Shown here one piece after another: positions 34,437 to 40,922 of a stretch of 40,922 nucleotides of DNA. Source of the DNA: Syntrophobacteraceae bacterium (lineage in GTDB: Bacteria > Desulfobacterota > Syntrophobacteria > Syntrophobacterales > Syntrophobacteraceae); contig JABUEY010000020.1 of the NCBI GenBank assembly GCA_013314815.1, positions 1 through 40,922 of the forward strand, in the 5' to 3' direction. The position numbers and the translations under genes were made by a program. Numbering within the stretch: the first letter of the stretch is position 1; every line of letters begins with the position of its first letter. A model generated the notes under the pieces. It had not been told where the DNA came from. It ran no database searches and saw nothing but the letters and a program-made list of their open reading frames with translations.

Positions 34437-36158
34437 ATGTCGATTTCAAGGCGGGCTGTCATGACCAAGAACACGTTGTTTATGCAGATGCTGGTTTCGA
34501 GGGGAATAGTCGGCGAGGAGTCGGCGGAGATGCTCGACGAGAAATATGGGGAGGACACCTTCGCCGTCTTGATGCACCTCGTCCGGGCGGGTGTGGCGGA
34601 CAGGACATTGCTGGGAAGAATGTGGGCCGATTCCAACGGAACGGACTACGTGGATCTTGGATCCGTCATGCGCCGGGGCGAAATTGTCCGGCGATTGCCC
34701 GAATCCTTCGCCGCAAGACACCACATTCTCCTGATGCACCGGTCGGGCAGCAGCATTGTCGCGGCGCTTTCGAACCCGACGGACCCGGATGTGATCAGGC
34801 AGGCCGAGGACATTGCGGCGAGTTCCATCCAGCCGGCGTTCGCCTTTCCCGAGGAGATCGAAGAGGCGATCGAGATTGAATACAGGTCGGAAGAGCAGTT
34901 GGCGGATCTGTCCAGGAAAATTGTCACGGAGACCCTGCCCATCGATGACATCGGTGAACTCACCCGGGAGCAGCTCCACAAGGTTGCCGGGACTCAGGCT
35001 GTTGTCGGTTTCGTGCAGACTCTTCTACTGCTCGGTCTGCGTGATCGGGCCGGCGAAATACACATCGAACCGGCGGACGAGAAGATTCGAGTGCGGTTTC
35101 GGATCGATGGCATGCTGCAGGATCGCTGCCGGATGGAGAAGATTCATTTTGTCCCCGTCATCGCAAGGTTGAAGATCCTGGCCGACCTCGACATCGCCGA
35201 ACGGAATGCGGTCCAGTATGGGCGGGTGAACCTGAAACTTCCGACCCGGACGGTTGCTTTCAGGCTCTGCAGCGTACCCTCGGTGTGGGGAGAAAGAGTG
35301 GTGCTGCGCATCGAGGGGCAGCCGGTGACAGGAGATGTCCCGGACCTGTACGGCCCGTCCTTTGCCGGCTCCATTCGGGATACTCTGAAGAATATTTTCG
35401 AGGCTCCACAAGGGATCTTCCTGGTGACCGGCCCTGCCGGGTCGGGCAAGGGCTCTGCGCTTCTCGCCGTGATCGATCACCTGAAAAAAGCGGGATTGAG
35501 CATTACCGCCATCGAAGATGCCATCGAATACAGGGTCGACGGTATCACACGAATCCGGCCGGACAAGGCGGCGGGATTCGATTTCATCACTGCGTTGAAA
35601 TCGTGCATATGGCAGGATTCCGAGGTCATCGTCGTGGGGAATGCAGGTGATGAAGAGAAGGCGAAAGCCGTGTTCCAGGCCGCCTTGACGGGGCGTCTCC
35701 TTCTTGCGACGCTCGACGCGGGCAATGCGGCTCAGGCTGTGGCGAGGATTCTGGATATGGGCGTCAAACCCGTGGTGCTGGCCTCATCCCTGCTGGGAAT
35801 CCTGTCCCAGAAGCTCGTACGCAGAATCTGCGAAAGATGCAGGGAGGAATATGCTGCATCGGAGGAAGAAATGGAGAACCTGTTCAGGGGGCATGGGAAA
35901 GAAGCCCGCTTTTACAGGGGCAGGGGATGCAGATCCTGCAACTTTACCGGGTATTGCGGGACGATTGCCGTTCATGAAATCCTGTGCCCCGACGAAAAGA
36001 TGCGGAGCATGATCGCTCGAGGGGATTCCATGTACGACGTGTATGAACATGCCGGGAAGTCGGGGTTCCAGACCATGCGATATGACGGCCTGAAGAAGGT
36101 GCTGCGCGGTCTCACCACGCTGGACGAGATAAACCGGGCTGTGAATTCCGGGGGGTGA
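34437..36158 (+). CDS. Divergent PilB/GspE-like ATPase
   Basis: Counting from the ATG at 34437 the product has 573 residues. It has an MshEN/GspE N-terminal domain (~15-150), then EIHIEPADEKIRVRFRIDG (207-225), Walker A GPAGSGKG (332-339), Asp box IEDAIEYRV (359-367) and a zinc-type four-cysteine set (C465, C468, C498, C501). Several invariant residues are changed. The Walker A Thr is Gly, the Walker B GEIRD is GNAGD (401-405, so the catalytic Glu is lost), and the His box TLHT is TLDA (425-428). It is probably a weak or inactive ATPase, or a scaffold. A GTG at 34401 overlapping the previous stop (GTGA) is an alternative start. It forms a two-gene unit with the PilT-like gene. Confidence 0.83.
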   Translation: MSISRRAVMTKNTLFMQMLVSRGIVGEESAEMLDEKYGEDTFAVLMHLVRAGVADRTLLGRMWADSNGTDYVDLGSVMRRGEIVRRLPESFAARHHILLMHRSGSSIVAALSNPTDPDVIRQAEDIAASSIQPAFAFPEEIEEAIEIEYRSEEQLADLSRKIVTETLPIDDIGELTREQLHKVAGTQAVVGFVQTLLLLGLRDRAGEIHIEPADEKIRVRFRIDGMLQDRCRMEKIHFVPVIARLKILADLDIAERNAVQYGRVNLKLPTRTVAFRLCSVPSVWGERVVLRIEGQPVTGDVPDLYGPSFAGSIRDTLKNIFEAPQGIFLVTGPAGSGKGSALLAVIDHLKKAGLSITAIEDAIEYRVDGITRIRPDKAAGFDFITALKSCIWQDSEVIVVGNAGDEEKAKAVFQAALTGRLLLATLDAGNAAQAVARILDMGVKPVVLASSLLGILSQKLVRRICERCREEYAASEEEMENLFRGHGKEARFYRGRGCRSCNFTGYCGTIAVHEILCPDEKMRSMIARGDSMYDVYEHAGKSGFQTMRYDGLKKVLRGLTTLDEINRAVNSGG

Positions 36159-36528
36159 GATGCAGCGCCGTGAAAGCTGACCGACCGTCGGACCGGATTT
36201 GCCTTTCTCCGACACCTGTGAAGGTCCTTCCCCCGCCGTGGAAACATGTGGACATTTCACCTGCTTTTCGATGCGGACAGTTCGGTTGTTTCCTGCGCTT
36301 CGCCTCGACGGTGATTGAAATGCTCTTCCGCATCTGGTAGAAGTACGCAGCTTTGCTTTGCGGATTCCCATCCATAATCCGGATGACCTGTGCATCCCGC
36401 GTCACCTGCCGGTTGGAGTCCCCATGGCGGGCGAATACTGCTCGGTTGGTCGTTTCCACCGGGTCGGGGTGCAGATTCTACGGCGGGCAACAGGCAGGTT
36501 TCAGGCGAAAGGACACGGTCGGGAAGGC
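36159..36528. other. Intergenic region before mgtE
   Basis: This 370-base gap follows the PilB/GspE-like gene. An open frame continuous with mgtE extends upstream to 36358, but its residues lack family similarity and no ribosome site supports it. No magnesium-sensing (M-box) leader motif was recognised. Nothing else was seen. Confidence 0.5.
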
Positions 36529-37884
36529 ATGGTTGAACAGGCCCAGGTCGAAAGACTGCAGGAATTGATCCGTGAAGAGGACCGTGAGGCTCTGCTGGAA
36601 ATGTTTCGGGACCTCCACCCCGCCGATGCCGCGGAACGCCTGGCAGCCCTGCGTCGTCCCCGGGAAGTGGCCCGCTGCATAGAGATTCTGGGTATCCCCC
36701 ATTCCATGAACGTCTTCGAATTCGTTCCCTTCGAAATCCAGAAAGAGACGTTAAATCATCTTCCGCGACCCCTGCTGGTCGAGCTGATCAGCGTGATGAG
36801 CCCGGACGACCGGGCAGACCTGGTCGAGGAACTGGACGAGCAGTTCCAGGATCGGCTCCTCTCTCTGCTCATGCAGGCGGAACGCCAGAATATCCTCAAG
36901 CTCATCACCTACCCGGAAGGCACCGCCGGAGCGTACATGACGACCGGCTACGCTCTTCTCCACGCCGATCTTCCCATCCGGGTGGCCCTCGATCAGCTCC
37001 GCCTTCAGGCGCCCAAGAAGGAAACTATCTACTATTCCTACGTGGTGGACCACGCGCGCCACCTTATAGGTTTCGTATCCCTGCGGGAACTCATCATGGG
37101 AAGGCCCGACGCCCGGGTCGAAGAGGTCATGAACAAGAAAGTGATCTCGGTTCGCGCCGACGAAGACATCGAAAACGTCGCCAAGACCATGACTCGTTAC
37201 GATTTTCTCGCAATCCCCGTGGTGGACGCAGAAGACCGCCTGCTCGGCATCATCACCTACGATGACATCTATGACGTTATGACCGAGGAGGCCACCGAGG
37301 ATATGTATTTTCTGGCCAACCTCGATGCCGATGAAAAAATCTCGACCGCGCTGCCCCGTTCGGTCAAGCTTCGAGTTCCCTGGCTGCTGGTCAACCTCTG
37401 CACGGCGCTTCTGGCTGCCTACACGGTCAGCCGCTTTTCCCACACCATCAGCCAGTTCATTGTCCTGGCATCCCTCATGCCCGTTGTTGCGGGACTTGGC
37501 GGGAATGCGGGTACTCAGGCCCTGACCGTTGTGGTTCGAGCCCTCGCCCTGGGGGAAATCAAGGTCAAGAGAAACTGGCCCGTTCTGATCAAACAGATCG
37601 GTGTTGGTTTCTTCAGCGGGCTCGTCTGCGGAATGGTCATGGCCGCCATCGCGTATCTCTGGTACGGAAATCTCTGGCTTTCCCTCATCCTCTGGATGGC
37701 CATGACGGCAAACATGATCATTGCGGGCTTCTTCGGAGCCATGGTTCCCATCACTCTTCGAAAACTGAAACTCGACCCGGCCCTGGGTTCAAGCGTATTT
37801 GTGACCATGGCCACCGACGTAGGAGGCTTTTTTACCTTCCTTGGGCTGGCAAGCATTTTTCTCCATTATATCCTGGGACAGTAG
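36529..37884 (+). CDS. mgtE: Magnesium transporter MgtE
   Basis: The 451-residue product has the three MgtE parts. The cytosolic helical N domain (~1-130) carries LHPADAAERLAAL and MSPDDRADLVEEL. The CBS-domain pair (~131-265) includes VEEVMNKKVISVRADEDIENVA and ITYDDIYDVMTEEA. Five membrane segments follow, with the pore signature LMPVVAGLGGNAGTQ and AFFGAMVP-like GFFGAMVPITL. The N and CBS domains sense intracellular Mg2+ and close the channel. The length is typical. The ATG at 36529 is chosen because the family N-terminus starts there (VEQAQVERLQELI); GGAAGG is close upstream. It is followed by a promoter and selD. Confidence 0.95.
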   Translation: MVEQAQVERLQELIREEDREALLEMFRDLHPADAAERLAALRRPREVARCIEILGIPHSMNVFEFVPFEIQKETLNHLPRPLLVELISVMSPDDRADLVEELDEQFQDRLLSLLMQAERQNILKLITYPEGTAGAYMTTGYALLHADLPIRVALDQLRLQAPKKETIYYSYVVDHARHLIGFVSLRELIMGRPDARVEEVMNKKVISVRADEDIENVAKTMTRYDFLAIPVVDAEDRLLGIITYDDIYDVMTEEATEDMYFLANLDADEKISTALPRSVKLRVPWLLVNLCTALLAAYTVSRFSHTISQFIVLASLMPVVAGLGGNAGTQALTVVVRALALGEIKVKRNWPVLIKQIGVGFFSGLVCGMVMAAIAYLWYGNLWLSLILWMAMTANMIIAGFFGAMVPITLRKLKLDPALGSSVFVTMATDVGGFFTFLGLASIFLHYILGQ

Positions 37885-37904
37885 CAGATTATGGTTCGAT
37901 ACCT

Positions 37905-37933
37905 CTTTGATCCCTGTCGAAGTGGATTATAAT
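37905..37933 (+). promoter_or_regulatory. Candidate selD promoter
   Basis: A perfect TATAAT (37928-37933) is preceded at 17 bases by CTTTGA (37905-37910), about 60 bases upstream of the selD start. It lies just after mgtE, in AT-richer sequence. Confidence 0.55.
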
Positions 37934-37993
37934 AAAAACCGATGGATGAAATCGAAAGCTGAAATGGAATGCCTTACGGGAAAGGGGGAGGCT

Positions 37994-39037
37994 GTGTCGA
38001 AAGTGGAGCTGGCGAAGAGTGTTCGGGCAGCCGGTTGAGCTGCGAAGATCTGCCCGGGGGACCTGGCGCAAATCCTTGAAGGGTTGCCTCCCGAGACCGA
38101 TCCCAACCTGATCGTCGGGCGGGAGAACTCGGAGGATGCCGGCGTATACCGGCTGACGGACGAGATCGCCCTTATTCAGACGGTGGACTTCTTCACCCCG
38201 ATTGTCAACGATCCTCGAGACTTCGGCAGAATAGCGGCCGCCAATGCCCTGAGTGACGTCTATGCCATGGGGGGCAGACCCGTTACCGCGATGAACATCG
38301 TGTGTTTCCCTGTCCGCCAGATGGACAAGGATATTCTGAAGCAGATCCTGCTCGGCGGCATAGAGAAGGTGCACGAAGCGGGAGCCGCACTGGCGGGAGG
38401 GCACAGCATAGAAGACCCTGAGGTGAAGTACGGACTTTCCGTGACCGGGGTCGCGCATCCGGACAGGATTCTCACCAACTCGGGTGCTCGATCGGGCGAT
38501 GTCCTGCTGCTGACCAAGCCCCTGGGCACGGGCATCATCTCGACCGCGGTGAAGGGGGGACTGGCGTCTGCCGAGGTGGAGAAGCTGGCCACCGAAGTCA
38601 TGGCTGCCCTGAACAGGAAGCCTGCGGAAATCATGGCGTCCCACACCGTTCATGCCTGCACGGATATCACGGGCTTCGGCTTTCTCGGCCACGGCCTGGA
38701 AATGGCGGCAGCCAGCAAGGTTACCTTTTCCATTTATGTGCACGATGTGCCACTTATACCGGAGGTCTACGACTACGCCGCCATGGGGCTGGTTCCAGCG
38801 GGAAGCTACTCCAATCGGAGCTTTTGCGCCGCCGCGCTTCGCAACGCCGACCGGATCGATCCTCTGATGCTGGATATCCTCTCCGACGCCCAGACATCCG
38901 GCGGACTCCTGATCGCCGTTCCCGAGTCCGAAGCCGAAATCCTGCTGTCACGGCTGCTTGCGGGAGGAGTCGAGGCTGCCGCCATTGTCGGAAGGGTGAC
39001 CGGGAGGAGTGAAGGAATCATCGAACTGGTCGAATGA
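37994..39037 (+). CDS. selD: Selenophosphate synthetase, itself a selenoprotein (UGA-encoded Sec15)
   Basis: SelD makes selenophosphate from selenide and ATP. From the GTG at 37994 the frame reads VSKVELAKSVRAAG, then TGA at 38036-38038, then AAKICPGDLAQIL and on to TGA at 39035-39037: 347 residues if TGA is read as Sec. The TGA sits at the catalytic Cys/Sec of the family (GC/GU-x-x-K), with the essential Lys three residues on (K18). Later motifs confirm SelD: ENSEDAGVYRLTDEIALIQTVDFF, ANALSDVYAMGG, GGHSIEDPEVKYGLSVTG and TDITGFGFLGH. The site AGGGGGAGG precedes the GTG; ATGs at 37946 and 37964 are possible starts. Stopping at the TGA would leave an enzyme without its catalytic N-terminus. 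Confidence 0.93.
38036..38038 (+). other. Selenocysteine UGA codon of selD
   Basis: In-frame TGA at the family's catalytic position (AAG-U-AAK). The following ~40 bases, GC-rich with TGCG (about 38041-38044) able to pair with CGCA (about 38070-38073) around a GGGGG run, could form a bacterial SECIS hairpin. The fold was not computed. Confidence 0.9.
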
Positions 39038-40540
39038 CGAGGGGGAAGAAGCCTGGACTTTCGGCTGCCCGGGACGCCCTGCCCGGACAATCTCCCTGTA
39101 AATCTTCATGTACTCCCTGGCAGAGCGGGTCCATGAAAAATCCTGGGCCATTGCTCTCCGCTGGATTTCTTCCCATTTTTCCTTCCTGCCGATCCAGTTC
39201 AGAGCGAGCCTGATCTTCTCGAGGAAGGCCTCGGGCGTATATTCCTCGAATTTGAAGCCCGTACCGTCATGAGGATACCTCGAAACGTCGACAACGGAGT
39301 CGTCGAGGCCTCCCGTGGCGTGCACGACGGGAATAGTCCCGTAGCGGAGGCTGTACATCTGGTTCAGGCCGCACGGTTCGTAGCGCGAGGGCATGAGGAA
39401 AATGTCTGCCGCTGCTTCGATGCGATGCGCCATGACCTCGTTGAACTGGGAGACGATCTTCAGGTGGTCCGGATACGCCTCGCCGGTCTTCTTCAGCTGG
39501 TGTTCTATCTCCCTGTCCCCGGTTCCAAGGATGACGAGCAGGATGGGAAGGGACATGAGTTCTTCAAGAATTTCGATGAGCAGATCGAATCCTTTCTGGG
39601 TTGCCAGGCGGCTGATGATCCCCAGAAGGGGCCTGTCCCGGGTCTGTTCCGGGAAGCCCAGCTCCGACAGGAGGGCCTCCTTGCAGACCTTCTTGCCGCT
39701 CATATCCGATGCGGAAAATCGTGCGGGAATCAGCCTGTCCGTTTCGGGGTTCCAGGTATCTACGTCGATTCCGTTGAGGATTCCGGAAAGGCGGTCGTGT
39801 CTTTCCTGGAGTACTCCTTCGAGGCCGTATCCGAATTCGGGGGTCTGGATTTCGCGGCTGTAGCGGGGGCTGACCGTGGTGAGGAAATCGCTGTAGACAA
39901 GGCCGGCCTTGAGGAAATTGCAGTGGCCCCAGAATTCGAGGCCGCTGGTCGAAAAGGCTTCGGGCGGAAGATGGGTGGCGTGGAAATGGTCGCCCGGGAA
40001 AAGACCCTGGTAGGCCAGGTTGTGTATGGTGAACAGGGTGCCCGACCGCGAGAAATGGGGATCGTAAATCCAGTGGAAGCGGTGATAGGCTGATATGAGG
40101 GCTGTTTGCCAGTCATGGAGATGGAAGACCGAAGGGAACCAGTTGAGCAGGGTGCAGAGGGGGTGTACGGATCGGCAAAAGGTGATGAACCGCTCCGCAT
40201 TGTCCTCGTAGTCTCCCCTGGCAGGGGATCCGTAAAGATATGAACGATCGAAATACTCGTCTTTTTCCAAAAGGTATATGGTGATCCCCGACGAGGTGCG
40301 GGCTTCCCGGATGTGGACGGTTGCCTTGTGCAGGCCCACGGGGATTTTAAGGTTTTCCAGCAGGGGTTCTGCCGACGGTATCTCGTCGCGTACGCAGCGG
40401 TAGTAAGGCAAGAAAAGCCTGACGTCGCACCCGAGCTGACGGAGTGCGCCGGGCAGTGCCCCCACGACGTCGGCGAGGCCGCCTGTCTTGGCATATGGAG
40501 AAGCTTCAGGGGAGCAGAACAAAATTTGCAAATCCGACAT
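38948..40540 (-). CDS. glgA: Glycogen (starch) synthase
   Basis: GlgA extends alpha-1,4-glucan from ADP-glucose. The 530-residue GT5 enzyme has the N-terminal glucosyl-donor loop YAKTGGLADVVGALP, FHLHDWQTAL, FTIHNLAYQGLFP, NGIDVDTWNP, ISRLATQKGFDLLIE and the C-terminal PSRYEPCGLNQMYSLRYGTIPVV block. It is longer than the usual ~480 residues. The last ~35 residues (serine/proline-rich, PSSFDQFDDSF, PPGHPSDNGG) follow the normal end and are encoded antisense to the 3' end of selD, with 90 bases shared. The ATG at 40540 gives the expected SDLQILFCSPEASPYAKT start. It is divergent from ispG. Confidence 0.95.
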   Translation of the reverse strand: MSDLQILFCSPEASPYAKTGGLADVVGALPGALRQLGCDVRLFLPYYRCVRDEIPSAEPLLENLKIPVGLHKATVHIREARTSSGITIYLLEKDEYFDRSYLYGSPARGDYEDNAERFITFCRSVHPLCTLLNWFPSVFHLHDWQTALISAYHRFHWIYDPHFSRSGTLFTIHNLAYQGLFPGDHFHATHLPPEAFSTSGLEFWGHCNFLKAGLVYSDFLTTVSPRYSREIQTPEFGYGLEGVLQERHDRLSGILNGIDVDTWNPETDRLIPARFSASDMSGKKVCKEALLSELGFPEQTRDRPLLGIISRLATQKGFDLLIEILEELMSLPILLVILGTGDREIEHQLKKTGEAYPDHLKIVSQFNEVMAHRIEAAADIFLMPSRYEPCGLNQMYSLRYGTIPVVHATGGLDDSVVDVSRYPHDGTGFKFEEYTPEAFLEKIRLALNWIGRKEKWEEIQRRAMAQDFSWTRSAREYMKIYREIVRAGRPGQPKVQASSPSSFDQFDDSFTPPGHPSDNGGSLDSSRKQP

Positions 40541-40673
40541 GATGGAGTACTCTTCAACAAACGGGTTCAGGAGATCATCCCGGATGGCCCATCCAGGGAT
40601 ATTCGTCGTTTTCCGAATCTCTATCCATTACTATGAAAAGATGTGTGCTGAAAGTGTTTTTGTTGCGGTGCGC

Positions 40674-40702
40674 TTGGCAGCACCTCACGTCTATCTTAAA
40701 TT
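40674..40702 (+). promoter_or_regulatory. Candidate ispG promoter
   Basis: TTGGCA (40674-40679) and TAAATT (40697-40702) are separated by 17 bases, about 40 bases before the ispG start. The -35 is near-consensus; the -10 is weaker. Confidence 0.5.
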
Positions 40703-40739
40703 AAAGTGTTGATATGAAATAAGGCAAGGAGTGACTACA

Positions 40740-40922
40740 TTGGATCTTCGAGTGCGCCGCGGCACGCGCCGGATTGTTGTGGGAGGGGTCCCGGTGGGGG
40801 GGGGAGCTCCCGTTGTGGTCCAGTCTATGACCAACACGGACACCCGGGATTGGGAATCAACTGTTTCTCAGATCAGGCGCCTGGAAGCGGCCGGGTGCGA
40901 GATGGTTCGAGTCGCCGTCCCG
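40740..40922 (+). CDS. ispG: 4-hydroxy-3-methylbut-2-en-1-yl diphosphate synthase, N-terminal part (cut by window edge)
   Basis: IspG (GcpE) is the Fe-S enzyme of the non-mevalonate isoprenoid pathway. The 61 visible residues have the family start [20 protein letters not shown], then [17 protein letters not shown] and [12 protein letters not shown]. The start is a TTG at 40740, chosen because AAGGAG lies eight bases upstream and no ATG is suitably placed. The codons for the conserved GGG of the family contain a run of nine G (40796-40804). The C-terminal Fe-S domain lies beyond the window. Confidence 0.93.
   Translation, partial: MDLRVRRGTRRIVVGGVPVGGGAPVVVQSMTNTDTRDWESTVSQIRRLEAAGCEMVRVAVP

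Noticed and set aside
36159-36528. Possible magnesium riboswitch (M-box) before mgtE
   Set aside because: I could not find the conserved M-box sequence blocks, and mgtE in this type of organism is usually gated at protein level by its N and CBS domains.
37841-38038. Short stand-alone gene ending at the TGA at 38038
   Set aside because: Its end is the N-terminus of SelD; the TGA is best explained as a selenocysteine codon rather than a stop.

Overview
This window is GC-rich, densely coded chromosomal DNA from an anaerobic bacterium. The most likely source is a deltaproteobacterium (Desulfobacterota) of the Syntrophobacter type; this is inferred from gene content and order, not from any search. 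The clues are a complete-looking block of the oxygen-independent (Cbi) cobalamin pathway, a selenophosphate synthetase gene (selD) that itself carries an in-frame UGA (selenocysteine) codon, the gene order hisC-cmk-rpsA-sppA, a RpoH-type sigma factor, and a UPF0182 membrane protein. I found no rRNA, tRNA, CRISPR array, prophage or intact insertion sequence.

Layout. 1-925 (minus): start of a membrane sensor kinase cut by the window edge, and a stand-alone receiver protein. 926-1660: no convincing gene. 1661-2837: an uncharacterised Rossmann/cysteine-rich protein divergent from a DUF1992 protein. 3027-5699 (minus): UPF0182. 5979-16128 (plus): a cobalamin operon. It has a B12 riboswitch and intrinsic terminator, then cbiC, cbiL, a BtuCDF-like ABC importer, cbiD, a cbiE-cbiT fusion, cbiF, cbiG and cbiH. 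16137-16389: a stem-loop, then a remnant of a REP-associated (RAYT/Y1) transposase with a perfect 28-bp palindrome. 16476-17781 (minus): LapA-like, HIT and YfcE-like genes. 17903-22896 (minus): UPF0280, guaA, guaB and a Ppx/GppA phosphatase. 23113-23727 (plus): a YciO/YrdC protein. 23915-28588 (minus): sppA, rpsA, cmk, hisC. 28864-29844 (plus): rpoH. 30011-32500 (minus): two GT4 glycosyltransferases, one interrupted by an in-frame amber codon. 32923-36158 (plus): two adjacent PilT- and PilB/GspE-like ATPases that have both lost family-invariant residues. 36529-40922: mgtE, selD (Sec), glgA (minus, overlapping the selD 3' end) and the start of ispG.

How the genes work together. The cobalamin block covers most corrin-ring steps from cobalt-precorrin-2 to cobyrinate, under one riboswitch, together with an importer that probably takes up corrinoids. 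Cobaltochelatase, CbiJ, CbiA, CbiB and nucleotide-loop genes are not in the window. guaB and guaA form the GMP branch of purine synthesis. hisC-cmk-rpsA-sppA is a housekeeping cluster.

The most interesting signals are (1) the divergent ATPase pair, which may be a non-canonical pilus or secretion regulator rather than a working motor; (2) the UGA selenocysteine codon in selD, which would make a naive annotation lose the catalytic N-terminus; (3) the amber stop inside an otherwise well-preserved glycosyltransferase; and (4) the 90-bp antisense coding overlap of selD and glgA.
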